This document shows positions 22,048 to 34,705 of a DNA stretch of 64,000 nucleotides, in pieces (the first letter of the stretch is position 1; each line of letters starts with the position of its first letter). Origin of the DNA: Sesamum alatum (lineage: Eukaryota > Streptophyta > Magnoliopsida > Lamiales > Pedaliaceae); NCBI GenBank assembly GCA_034509735.1, contig JACGWO010000003.1:5952001-6016000 (forward strand). The letters are read 5' to 3'. The notes beneath the pieces are model-generated. The model was not told the origin of the DNA and searched no databases. It saw only the letters and a list, made by a program, of their open reading frames with translations. The translations under genes were made by a program, and so were the position numbers.

Positions 22048-24039
22048 TGTTAGAATAGGTGACCATGTAGCCAATCTTGTTAGGCGAATTGTAAACCTAT
22101 GTCCTGAACAATTCGAAGTCTTAATAAAACCTTGATGAATAAGAAAGTGAAATTCATTTGGCGCATACTTTGTCTGTGTTCGCTTTAACTGCTTTATAAA
22201 TGTTCGCTACACAAACAAATCCCACAGACTGAAATCACATTTGCGGGACTGGGACTACGCTTGGAGGTAGGTCTATGAAATCAATTCCGCCGAATCAGTC
22301 TGAAAATCTCCAAGTCAAGGAATGTCGAAAATGGGTACCCAGATTCCACTTAAGATTTGCACTAAGCATCTGCTGTTGTGTTTCATCGACGGGTTGACGA
22401 GGGTCGTCTAAGCAGTGTTATTTGGTCGGCCTGTTGGGGAGCGGCTGACTGAGGTGACACGCGGGAACTGTCTTACGGAGGACCTTGACGACAGTATGAC
22501 GTGAGTTCCCGGTTCCAACCTTACAGGTCAAATCCTTTGACTTGAGGAATTGCTGAGTTTACTGTACATCGAGACTGTATCTTAGGTATGGTGAGAGATT
22601 GCCAAAATGCAGTTGAGTAGTCATAAGCCATGTCTAGTGCAACCACGGTGTAAAACGTGACTGTAGTTTTCAAGAAAGGATCTATCTCTTGTCAAAGAGT
22701 GTTGACAGTAGTGTCTCACAATACTCTGTGTCTTGTCCCTAAAATCTGTGGCCACAGTAACTGAACAGAAAGGAAGGATTCCCTGCGGCGTTTGGTAAAG
22801 GACAGACCGACACTTAGGTCCAAAATGGGTACCTACATATCCGTGCTCTAGACCCTAAGTGGTGAGACCGTAGACAGAAGGATAGATGTACTGTAGAGCC
22901 TAAATGTTCATCCCCACGCATATTCACCTAGTCTCTAGTGCCATGGACCATTGCTAGACGGCCACCCATGGTGACGGGCGAATTCTAGGAATCCAACCAA
23001 GTCTAGTTGAAGGTGAACCTAAAGAGTCACACACAATCCGCACAACATGATGTATTTAATTAGGAATTAAATATTTAGAGAAATGGAACGATCAAATTGG
23101 ATTTAATCCGGTTCTTCTTTCTTGGGAAGAAATTAATTCCTTTTATTAGATGAAAGGAATTTATCTAATAAATTAGATTTATTGGAAATTAATTTAATGG
23201 GCTTGGAATAAATATTTATATTTAATATATTTATTAATTGCCTTTTGGATTATTTAAATGAGATTTAAAATATTCCATTAAATTAATCAATGGTTGAGAT
23301 TAAAGAGAGGAATCAACGGCTAGGATTGGTTTGACCAAGAAGCTAGATGTGGACTAGGATTTGACTAGGTCAAATCCTATTCAAGGAGGAGTCTTCAAAG
23401 ATTAGGAATTAGAAGAGGAATGGGATTTCTCCTCTATAAATACTCTTAAGTGTTCTCTTTGGAACAGATGATGAAAAATTGAAGCACACACGCACACACA
23501 CACTCGCCTCTCCTCTCTCTCTCTCTCGGCCGAACTCTCTCCCTCTCTTTCCCAAGAAACTCTTCCAAGTTCTTTTGTTCTACAATTGAACTCTAAGGAG
23601 GGTTGTCTCGTTAGTCAATAACATTCGATCAATCCGTCCTCTTCAATTAAACATACACTTGTTTCTTTTGCTAGCACGAGGATCAAGATACGTGGGCGGA
23701 TTGCGTGTACGAATTTGAGGGTCTCCCATTGGAGATCTTGGAGCAAAGCTAGGAACAACGCGAGTATCGGCTTGAAGACGAAACGACAATCGTTAGGTGT
23801 CCGGTTTAGAATTTTCATCCCCTTTTTCTTTAAACCCTATGGCCTTCATGAATGTTTTGTCTGTTTTTATTATTCATGAGATACACCGAATGCTCGGGAG
23901 CTTCAAAGGGAACACCCTTTGAACGTGTTTATTTTTCCTTGTTCATAGCATGTTTAAATTCTTGAAAATTTTAATTATACCGCGCTTTTGCATTCGCCGC
24001 TACTCCCGGGCCGATCCATACGTCTTTGCCAGGCTTTCA
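22048..24039 (+). repeat. Solo A-type LTR (A3)
   Basis: Full 1992-bp LTR in plus orientation from TGTTAGAATAGG to GGCTTTCA. A perfect 5-bp target duplication, GTGAA, lies at 22043-22047 and 24040-24044. A TATAAATA box lies at 23435-23442, with TTGAC-type motifs upstream (about 23330-23395). No internal region adjoins either end, so it is a recombination product. Confidence 0.94.
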
Positions 24040-24325
24040 GTGAACCCTCTTCTGATCCTGTGTATTTAGTAATCTATAGAAGTCTTTTTGGATCTAATCC
24101 AATAGACTATTACCAAGCCCATTTTGTCTAACAAAATGGCTCTTTAGTCTTTTCCTTCTCAGAAAAGATTTGCAAGCTAGCAAATCCAAATCATCTATTG
24201 CTAGATTCTTTGGATCTTCCAGCTTCCTCATCCTTAACTAAAGGAAACTGACTTAGCCATGGATGCCAAATCTGTAAGCTCATGTCGATTTAATTTATTT
24301 TAGTCATTTATTTTGAGTAATCATA
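24040..24325 (-). pseudogene. B0 pol relic, segment 3
   Basis: Continues segment 2 after the duplicated GTGAA. It matches B2 around 11975-12255, with no open frame. It ends at TCATA, the target of C1. Confidence 0.8.
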
Positions 24326-26656
24326 TGAAAGAAATCGGTGGATCGTCCCGGGAGATTAACGCGAATAGCGGAAGCGCGAAATAGTGCGTAATAAAAATTA
24401 CAAAGCATAATTAAATAGAATTTAAACTATGCATAATATACATAAACGAATCAAGGGGTGTGCCCTTGATTCTCCTGGGCGTTCGGTGTATCTCATGTTC
24501 AATAAAACACAACATGGAGGCCATAGAATTGAAATCGAAAAAACAAAATTAAAGAACCTACCTGGTTGTAGTTTTGTCTTCGTTTCGGCTAAATGCATTG
24601 TTCCCCGTTTTGCACCAAGATCTCAAAGAAGAGACCCTCTAAATCATCTCACTCGCTCCACCGGAAAGCAAACAACCCTTGTGCTAGCAAGAAATTATTT
24701 GGGGAGAAGATACATCGATACACGCTATGAATTAACGCAATCAATGTCTCTTATGTTCTTAACTTGAATAAAATCAAGAAGAAGAAAGTAATATTCTTGG
24801 AGAGTAAGAAAAGGGCATGGACGAATTTTGAGAGGAAATTGAGAGATGAGAGTTGTAGAGAATACTAGGTGTGAGTGTGTGTGTTTTTTTAAGTATTTAT
24901 AGAAGATGGAATTCCTATTCCTTCTCAAACTCTTCCAAAGAGACACACTTTGACTAGGATTTTGACCTAGTCAAATCCTAGTCAATTTAGGCTTTGATTA
25001 AGTCAAATTAATCATGGCCCTTCATCTCATCATTCTCTAGATCAAATCTTGTCCATCCATTTTGATGGGCTTTATGGAATGGGCTTTATTTAATTCTAAA
25101 TTAAATGATCCCATGGACTTTATATTAAAATCCTATTTAATATACTAAGCCCATTAATTAATTAATTGAATGGACTTTATTTAATTCCAAATTAAATAGT
25201 CCATGGACTTTATATTAAATCCTATTTAATACCAAGCCCATTAATTAATTCAATAGAATGGGATTATTTAATTCTAAATTAAATAGTCCCATGGACTTTA
25301 TATTAAAATCCTATTTAATATACTAAGCCCATTAATTAATTAATGGAATGGGCTTTATTTAATTCCAAATTAAATAGTCCATGGACTTTATATTAAATCC
25401 TATTTAATACCAAGCCCACTAATTAATTAATTCACCCTTTTAATCTAATTAAAAGGAAAGCCCATGCTTTGTAAAATTCATAAATCTAATTTATGAACTC
25501 AAGCCCGATTCTTCCAAATAATTCATCGAAGCTTGAATCTCCAAGAAGTATAATTTAATTCCATTAAATTAAATCTTCTCCCGGAATTAATTCAAAATTA
25601 ATTCCCTTTCATTTGGTGTAGCGGGTGTGACTCTTTAGGTTCACCTTTCAGCTAGACTTGGACCTACCTTTTGTTATTTCATAACCAAAGTAGTCCGTTA
25701 CCATGGGTGGCCATCTAGCAACGGTCCATGGCACTACAGACTAGGTGAATTTTATAGTGTGAACATTTAGGCTCCGAGTTATACGCAGGTGCGGTCCTAC
25801 CGACGCTCGATATGTACGGGTACGGTCCTACTGTCGCCTGTCTCCCAGCCTTTAGTCTAGGGGTCGGTTCCCATCGTTGACTAGGCAACTATGCATAATG
25901 CTCGAGATAGGTTTAACTCGACGTAGGAAATCCTTTCCCACTACATCAAGTGCTATGGCCATAGACTTTGTGAGTCTAAACCATCTCCGAGCGCATAGGA
26001 GATCTTGCTGTCATATCCTTTGACAGGGGACAGATCCTATCTTGGAATTCACCGTTCTTACATACTCCGACTGCACTGGACGAGGCTTATGATGACCATG
26101 TGATATAATCGGTCAAATTTCACCAGATCCAAGATACAGCCTTAGTATGTAGGGGACTGCCGTGATCCTCAAGTCCGAGGACTAATCCCGTACTATCAGA
26201 ACCGGGAATACGAGTCATACCGACCAAGCCCAAGTAGCTTCTATATGACGATTCCCGCGAGTCACCTCAGTCGGCCGCTCCCCAGCAGGCCGACCACTAA
26301 CACTGCTTAGACGATCCTCGTCACCCGTCGATGAATACGACAGCAGATGCTTAGTGCAAGTCTCAAATGGATTCTCGATGCCCTGTCTCGAGATTCCTTT
26401 GACTTGGAGTATTTCAGACTGATTCGGCGAAACTGATTTCATGAACCTACCTCCAAGCGTAGTTCCAATTTCTCGAAATGTTATTTCAGTCTGTGGGCGT
26501 TTGTTGTGACATCGTAACGATGCAAGCAGTAAGTACAACAAACTCATGCCTATGAATCCTTACTACATTCATTAACATAATATTACTTGTTCACAGATTG
26601 ACGAATGGTTCTCAGAACAACCAATACCATAGACTTTCTGGTCACCTATTCTAACA
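24326..26656 (-). repeat. C1 3' LTR
   Basis: 2331-bp LTR from TGAAAGAAATCGG to TTCTAACA. On the minus strand a TATAAATA box lies at 24894-24901, with TTGACT/TTGACC motifs just upstream (24948-25005). An AT-rich array of four related units of about 88 bp occupies about 25081-25431. Confidence 0.93.
25081..25431. repeat. Tandem array of four ~88-bp units in the C1 3' LTR
   Basis: Units start near 25081, 25172, 25260 and 25350. Each contains a TTTATTTAATT/AAATTAAAT pair, CCATGGACTTTATATTAAA and an AAGCCCA-TTAATTAATT end. Units 1 and 3 resemble each other, as do 2 and 4, so the array is a dimer of about 178 bp repeated twice. The same array is in the other LTR at 32829-33180. Confidence 0.88.
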
Positions 26657-29600
26657 ATCTCCCACTTGACCAATAAGTCAATTACCCACTTTGTTCAGAA
26701 TCCTCTGAGTATGAGTAATCTACGATACCGACTAAGGTATTGTGAGTCCGCTTATATTTCCTTGCGAAGCAATACGGTCTAACCGTGTTACCTCTATCCA
26801 CTATTGCCTCTTAGAGATGGTGGTTGTCTAAGAATATTTTCGTGGATCTTGTGATGAGATCTCGTGCCAATACTCCCATAGCCAAGTTGCCTACCATATA
26901 GGCGAACATGGCTTGGTCGTGCTAGGCGCCACGTCCATCCTATGGACGCGGTCTTCATCAGTGACCACTATCCGATGCACTCGTCATTGGGCCTGACTGT
27001 GCATACCTTTGAGACTAACTGGTTTTCACTTATGCTCTGGAAGCTAGTATCGCTTTAGCCTTCCAAAGCAACTCTCAACAGACGGTGCATCATGAACACA
27101 TCTTTAGTCCTTATTCAGGTACTAAGGATCGTTCTTGATTGCTGTCTTCAACCCCTCAGTGCATTACCGATCTCTGTTGAGCCATGCAAGAAGCACTCTC
27201 AACATCAGTTCCTATGCACCAAGTAAACATATCATATTTTTGCCTAGGGTTAAGACGTAGGGGATACTCAACATCCAAGCCTTCTCATTAGTCCACCGTG
27301 ACTAAGTCTTGAATGGCTTAATGCTTTATTCACAGTATCTAAGTTTTCTCATCAGTCTTACCATGACTGAGTCTCGAACAACTTGTCCCTCTACATATAT
27401 AAGTTTTTCTCATCAGTCTACCATGACTGAGTCTTTGAAAAGCTCAATTCATGATATGTATTTGGGAACCCTAAAATGTCATGGAGAATTTTCGTGAGTT
27501 ACGGTTTGTGTTTTAGTGATTCCTAATGCCTTGAATTCATCCATGAATCAAGATATTACACACTTAAACACTTGGAACGCCATTTCTACTCCCACTGATC
27601 ACCTACGTTGTTTAAGACCGAGTCATGCTCCGTATGAGCTCGTCAAAATAAATATTCCAGTTATGCGGTGTTTCAAACCTTGTTTGAATTTCCTAGTGGA
27701 TTCTATGGCTCCTCTCCATAAATCCTACTATGATGTCCAACATCATGTTCCGCAGGTCATTTGGATTACTATCCAAATTTGACCGAACATATCCCGATCA
27801 CTCGTACCTCTTACGACATTCGGGTTCGTTCTTAAGGGGACTTGGAATATGATCAATTTAAGAAATGCGATTCTAAGCAACGTTAGTATTATTCTGTCGT
27901 AAACTTGTACAAATTAGATATCGAGTCTAATTTGTCTCCCACTAGTCCCTTGACGTATGTAGGATCCTTCTACATGCTCAAGGACTTTGTCGGGACATAG
28001 GCTTGCCAAACCATGGCTCCTTGTGCGTGACTCTTGGCAAAATGTGCCACGTTCCTTACGTTGGCAATTTTTGAGTCTACGTCTAAACGGGCTAAGGTAA
28101 TTGGGCGAAACTTCGATCGATCTTCGTCCAACGAGATTCGATCGTTCCCTTTATTAGAGACCGTCATACTTGGCCTTTACAGGAAACGTTTTATTGAGAA
28201 TTCCTATTCTCAACTTGGATGCTCAAGAGCTCCCACTAAATACACGGCCTTTTCGATCCTATCGAAACAGGTTTAATTTTGCAACCATTTATGGTTCACC
28301 TTCTTAAGTCTAATTCCCAAACCTCCTATGGGACCTTTAGACTTTTGAACCCTCTTATGGTCTTGTGTATTAGTAACCTACAGTTGTCTTATTGGCTCCC
28401 TTCCAATAGACTATTTGGCAAGCCTACTTTGTCCAACAAAGAGCTTTCGAACTTTCTTCTTCATAAAAGACTTGTAAATTTAGTCGATTCGAATCATCTA
28501 TTTCTAGATTCATCGAACTTTCCAATTTACTTATCTTTTAATAAGAAGAAACGTCCTAGCTGCTGTAGATGCCAAATCTGTAAGTTGGTCTTGATTAATC
28601 CATTTAGATAATTTGAATTTTGAGTATCCATAAACCTTTTATGGGATGATGTTCTAGGAATTCACGTGTAACTACTAGCAAACATGAATCAATATTCAAT
28701 AATTTTATTTGATCAAATATGTATGTAATAAAACCTTTGTCCAACAAAGAAACATACTTTTGATCATGCTAGGTTACGTAATTCCTATATTATCCTAACA
28801 TGATCACGATTATGGGCCTAACAAGTCTCTAGTCCTTTTCATCAATGGACCTTGCCATTGTTGAATCCTAGAACTGTTCTTGGCTTTTAAGTCCTTATTC
28901 ACTTTCTGCAAACCACCCGTAGATTAGTGATAGGAACGGTATCAAATACCAAAAAGTGATCATGTCAATACTCAATATCAAATTTTACCTACATTGGAGA
29001 GAGGTTTAGAATACTCCCCTTTCCAATGGCCCTCTTTACGACAGTAAATGCTTACGTTCTTAGAATCTATGAACTTGACTGCTTGAACCTTTTCCTCTTT
29101 CCTTTACCTCCACCTTGTGTTGTAAAGGAACAACACTTGAAGTGCTGCAATAGTTGATGTTACCTTACCCTTCTTCCTTTTTTGGCGTCTGGCACCCTTG
29201 CCTTTCACCATGGAGGTTGAAGCCTCTCCTACTAGTACCGACGGCGCAGATTTTGCAATCGTTGCCTCGTACTAGACCGACATAATTACAACTTATGAAG
29301 ATCTTTTCTAAGCTCATTCATGTTGATAATTAATGGTTCGTAGGAGGGAGGAAGAGACCGAAGGATCATGTCAATGTACGTCTCTTTTTCAAGATTGGCG
29401 TGGAGATCTTTTGAGCTTCTCCCCTAGGGATTGCATCATCACTCCATGTTCTTTGTACCGACATCCCTTCCGTCATCTTAGCTCCAAACATGCCTTCGTT
29501 GCATTTTACCCCACATGCTGGTCCAAGACCATATAGACATGATGCAAACGAAACATAGTTTGAGCCAACATTATTATATCCTACTTGCCGGTGGTCATCC

Positions 29601-29791
29601 TTCAACTTTTGAACGCCAAGCGTTGCCTTAGTTGTCGACCCCTCCGGCAAGGGCTGAGGAACGTCTTCATTCCGGTATGTGAGTTAAGGTTCTGGAAATC
29701 TAAGACCATCTTAAGATTTCGCAATCAATTCGTGTAATTGGTTCCCTTTTAATGAGCCTCTTAGTGATGTGTTTGGTGGGTTCTTAGACAT
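26657..29791 (-). pseudogene. C1 gag-pol relic
   Basis: 3.1 kb between the polypurine tract ATCTCCCACTTG and the gag start complement at 29789-29791. It aligns end to end with the B2 relic and in outline with A5, but has no open frame above about 110 residues. A protease remnant lies at 28938-28951, lacking one base compared with A6 and A5. A gag stretch around 29300-29520 is just recognisable. No functional protein is likely. Confidence 0.82.
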
Positions 29792-32062
29792 TCACAACAT
29801 ATATGAAACAGAAAATAATAAGCAGAATGAAGTAATATTTTGGTTAAGTCTCGGTCTTTAGTCCTTAACCTCTCCCACTATTTCTACGAAAACACGGCAC
29901 TCTCAAACGTTGTTTTCGGGAAATCTTTTCCTAGTGGGCTCAGGATCCACAGCGATCTCCCCCATACCCCGCTTTTACGATTCGCATGGGAAAAGAACCT
30001 GTGGGAGGTATTCCATACCATTCTCGTTCCACGAGATTCCCAAGATAATTGCCTCACCCTTTCACGTGATCCCGAGGACTCCAAGCGAATCACGTTATTC
30101 GGGCGTTAGACCCGACCCAATCAATCGATTCATAGACTCACTGCTACCTCCACGACTCGTGAGACAGGCAACAGCAGTCTACTCATCGTTCATGACAAAG
30201 TGCAGCTTCTTTTAAGCACGATAGTCGTGCCACGACTCGTGAGACCACGCTATCGACCTAAAAGATCTTCCTCACTTTTGCCATGGATGGAAGGCTTGGA
30301 CAGACTCCCAGAGTCCTAGTCCATTTATTAAGGGTCTATATTTAACTTGGTTCAACCAAGTGAGAGTTTTGATAGAACGAGACCTCATCACATATATTAA
30401 GTATTGCATTGCGTGCGTTATGGCAGAAATATTCTAAGCGTGAATGTAACCATACATAAAGCATATAGAATAATCATAAGCAATTAATACGCATCGCATG
30501 CAAAATAAAGTCTAGCACGCCCCTGTAGGATGATCACAAGCCCAAACCTATGCGACCCACTGAGCCCGCAGTGGATCTATGGTCAATCTAAGGGTAGGCT
30601 CTACAGTATTACAAGATTTAATAACCCATTACATGCAATGGGCCTTGTAAGTCCTCTTTATCTTCTTGGGCTCTCCATCGTGGGCCTACACCGGGCTTCT
30701 TCTCCATGGATCCTCCGTGGGCCATCTGATGGCAACCTCCATGGGCCTCCAACACCTTGGGCTTATCTTCTCTTGCAGCTTTTATTTACAAAAAAATAAA
30801 ACCTCACCACTAATTCTACTCTCATTACATCATAAAATAAGAAACCCCAATTAAACATTTGGGGGGAGTACATTAAGAGGGAGAGAGAAAGCCTTATTAT
30901 TCCAAGGCACTAGAAGAGAGACAGAGAGGAAAATAAAGAGGCACACAGGCCAAAACCCAACAAATAAATGTAAATAAACCATACATGCGGTCTAGGGGCT
31001 TTGTGATCATCCTTTGTCAAATCAATTAACACAAATAGCACAAATACATATCCCACGTAAAATATGCTATACCAACATCCATGATAATCCATACCATAAA
31101 ATAAATGCAGAAACTACATGTAAAATATCCACACCAAACATTGGATAATAGTACAACCTATGCACAACGATTTTTGTTGGAAAAAACCTTTTTCATAATT
31201 AACAAGGAAATATTAATTCTATGAAATATAAAATCTCAACTAAAATTAAAATGCCCCAAGTTAATTAATTCAGAAAAATTCCCAGAATTATACAGAAAAA
31301 TCAAATTTTCTGAAACACAAAAATCAACAATTCAAGAATATGCCCATTTATTCAAGAATTCCAAAATCCAACATTCATGCAATATTAATACATGTTAAGA
31401 TCTACTCATACATGTTAATAAAATAACCATGATGTCCAACATCATAAAACGCAGAAATTATTGCGAAATTTCACATGTGAATTTTGATCATTGGTGAAAC
31501 CATTGCAAAAATTAAATCTTGTTAGGAAACCCTTTCCTCATTAACCATGCAATATTTATTTTAGGAAATTCCAAATCTCAAAAAATAAATATTCTAAGTC
31601 AACGGGTTCAGAATAATGCAGAAAATATCATAAAAATAATTCAGTAAAAACAGTTTTGAAAAACGAGCCAAAAACGGGAGAGAAACGGAAAACGGCACAG
31701 CCGGCCGGCCAGGCGCGCGCGGCCGCGCGCGCGGCCGGCACAGCGCGCGCTGTCCGCGCACGCTGGGCGCGCTGGCCGGGCGCGCGCAGGCCCCTGCCTG
31801 CACGCGCGGCCAGCGTGCTGCTGCTGCCGGTTCGCCGTTTTTCACTCCTTTTCGACTTTTCATGCAATTTTTCTGAACCACAAGATAAATTAAACCCTAG
31901 AACATGTATAAAAACATTCAAGAAAACCAAGATCCAAAATCCTATGCAAAATTAAACGCCAATAAATATCTACGATAAACATGCTATAAACGTAAATTAA
32001 AACACGTTTATCATGCTTAAACGCACATAGCACATAGATTCTAGGCCTATACACCGAACCGG
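29792..32062 (-). other. C1 leader
   Basis: 2.3 kb without a gene. It keeps two perfect CACGACTCGTG palindromes (30151-30161 and 30231-30241), the CCACTG/CAGTGG hairpin near 30557-30575 and a short GC-rich block at about 31697-31835. The rest is AT-rich spacer. Confidence 0.75.
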
Positions 32063-32074
32063 GCTCTGATACCA
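32063..32074 (-). other. C1 primer-binding site
   Basis: Complement of TGGTATCAGAGC, one base from the 5' LTR. It matches the 3' end of initiator tRNA-Met. Confidence 0.92.
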
Positions 32075-32075
32075 C

Positions 32076-34404
32076 TGAAAGAAATCGGTGGATCGTCCCG
32101 GGAGATTAACGCGAATAGCGAAAGCGCGAAATAGTGCGTAATAAAAATTACAAAGCATAATTAAATGGAATTTAAACTATGCATAATATACATAAACGAA
32201 TCAAGGGGTGTGCCCTTGATTCTCCCGGGCGTTCGGTGTATCTCATGTTCAATAAAACACAACATGGAGGCCATAGAATTGAAATCGAAAAAACAAAATT
32301 AAAGAACCTACCCGGTTGTAGTTTTGTCTTCGTTTCGGCTACACGCATTGTTCCCCGTTTTGCACCAAGATCTCAAAAAAGAGACCCTCTAAATCATCTC
32401 ACTCGCTCCACCGGAAAGCAAACAACCCTTGTGCTAGCAAGAAATTATTTGGGGAGAAGAGACTTCGATACACGCTATGAATTAACGCAATCAATGTCTC
32501 TTATGTTCTTAACTTGAATAAAATCAAGAAGAACAAAGTAATATTCTTGGAGAGTAAGAAAAGGGCATGGACGAATTTTGAGAGGAAATTGAGAGATGAG
32601 AGTTGTAGAGAATACTAGGTGTGAGTGTGTGTTTTTTTAAGTATTTATAGAAGATGGAATTCCTATTCCTTCTCAAACTCTTCCAAAGAGACACACTTTG
32701 ACTAAGATTTTGACCAAGTCAAATCCTAGTCAATTTAGGCTTTGATTAAGTCAAATTAATCATGGCCCTTCATCTCATCATTCTCTAGATCAAATCTTGT
32801 CCATCCATTTTGATGGGCTTTATGGAATGGGCTTTATTTAATTCTAAATTAAATGATCCCATGGACTTTATATTAAAATCCTATTTAATATACTAAGCCC
32901 ATTAATTAATTAATGGAATGGACTTTATTTAATTCCAAATTAAATAGTCCATGGACTTTATATTAAATCCTATTTAATACCAAGCCCATTAATTAATTCC
33001 ATAGAATGGGATTATTTAATTCTAAATTAAATAGTCCCATGGACTTTATATTAAAATCCTATTTAATATACTAAGCCCATTAATTAATTAATGGAATGGA
33101 CTTTATTTAATTCCAAATTAAATAGTCCATGGACTTTATATTAAATCCTATTTAATACCAAGCCCACTAATTAATTAATTCACCCTTTTAATCTAATTAA
33201 AAGGAAATCCCATGCTTTGTAAAATTCATAAATCTAATTTATGAACTCAAGCCCGATTCTTCCAAATAATTCATCGAAGCTTGAATCTCCAAGAAGTATA
33301 ATTTAATTCCATTAAATTAAATCTTCTCTCGGAATTAATTCCAAATTAATTCCCTTTCATTTGGTGTAGCGGGTGTGACTCTTTAGGTTCACCTTTCAGC
33401 TAGACTTGGACCTACCTTTTGTTATTTCATAACCAAAGTAGTCCGTTACCATGGGTGGCCATCTAGCAACGGTCCATGGCACTACAGACTAGGTGAATTT
33501 ATAGTGTGAACATTTAGGCTCCGAGTTATACGCAGGTGCGGTCCTACCGACGCTCGATATGTACGGGTACGGTCCTACTGTCGCCTGTCTCCCGGCCTTT
33601 AGTCTAGGGGTCGGTTCCCATCGTTGACTAGGCAACTATGCATAATGCTCGAGATAGGTTTAACTCGACGTAGGAAATCCTTTCCCACTACATCAAGTGC
33701 TATGGCCATAGACTTTGTGAGTCTAAACCATCTCCGAGCGCATAGGAGATCTTGCTGTCATATCCTTTGACAGGGGACAGATCCTATCTTGGAATTCACC
33801 ATTCTTACATACTCCGACTGCACTGGATGAGGCTTATGATGACCATGTGATATAATCGGTCAAATTTCACCAGATCCAAGATACAACCTTAGTATGTAGG
33901 GGACTGTCGTGATCCTCAAGTCCGAGGACTAATCCCGTACTATCGGAACCGGGAATACGAGTCATACCGACCAAGCCCAAGTAGCTTCTATATGACGATT
34001 CCCGCGAGTCACCTCAGTCGGCCGCTCCCCAGCAGGCCGACCCACTAACACTGCTTGGACGATCCTCGTCACCCGTCGATGAATACGACAGCAGATGCTT
34101 AGTGCAAGTCTCAAATGGATTCTCGATGCCCTGTCTCGAGATTCCTTTGACTTGGAGTATTTCAGACTGATTCGGCGAAACTGATTCCATGAACCTACCT
34201 CCAAGCGTAGTTCCAATTTCCCGAAATGTTATTTCAGTCTGTGGGCGTTTGTTGTGACATCGTAACGATGCATGCAGTAAGTACAACAAACTCATGCCTA
34301 TGAATCCTTACTACATTCATTAACATAATATTACTTGTTCACAGATTGACGAATGGTTCTCAGAACAACCAATACCATTGACTTTCTGGTCACCTATTCT
34401 AACA
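32076..34404 (-). repeat. C1 5' LTR
   Basis: 2329-bp partner of 24326-26656, with the same four-unit array at 32829-33180. It ends TTCTAACA and is followed by TCATA. Differences between the partners are mostly scattered transitions. Confidence 0.93.
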
Positions 34405-34705
34405 TCATAATCTAATTATGGGACATTGTCAAGTGTTAATGTACCAAACCTAGCAGACAAGAATCACCATTCTTTGTCAAATAAAAGTAATTTTATTGCT
34501 CAAATTATCGTATTCAAAACTATCCAACAATAAATGGAACATACTTTGATCCTGCTAGGTGACGTAATTCCCACAGACACAATCTTAACATGATCACTAC
34601 TAAGCCTAACTAGTCCTTACTCTTTGCAGCAACAGTTTCGCCATTGCTAGACCATAGCATCGTCTGTCTTAGCTTTCTATTCCTTATCATCACCTGTGAA
34701 CCATT
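34405..34705 (-). pseudogene. B0 relic, segment 4 (protease/integrase border)
   Basis: Continues segment 3 after TCATA. It matches B2 at about 12250-12550 and has no open frame. It ends in CCATT, the left target copy of D1. Confidence 0.8.

Larger units (their letters stand above)
24326..34404 (-). mobile_element. C1: young C-type copia element with a decayed gag-pol
   Basis: This minus-oriented element of 10.1 kb has LTRs of 2331 and 2329 bp, a polypurine tract at 26657, a decayed gag-pol, a 2.3-kb leader, a primer site and a perfect 5-bp target duplication, TCATA (24321-24325 and 34405-34409). The LTRs are about 98% identical by eye, yet the coding region is full of stops and shares a protease deletion with B0 and B2. 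It therefore looks like a non-autonomous copy moved by enzymes from another element. Confidence 0.93.

Noticed and set aside
22048..24039. Possible host gene in the region between B0 pieces
   Set aside because: It is a complete A LTR with a perfect 5-bp duplication. Its short frames are not conserved in other A LTRs.
25081..25431. Possible CRISPR-like or satellite array
   Set aside because: Only four diverged, directly adjoining units with no spacers, found inside both LTRs of one element.
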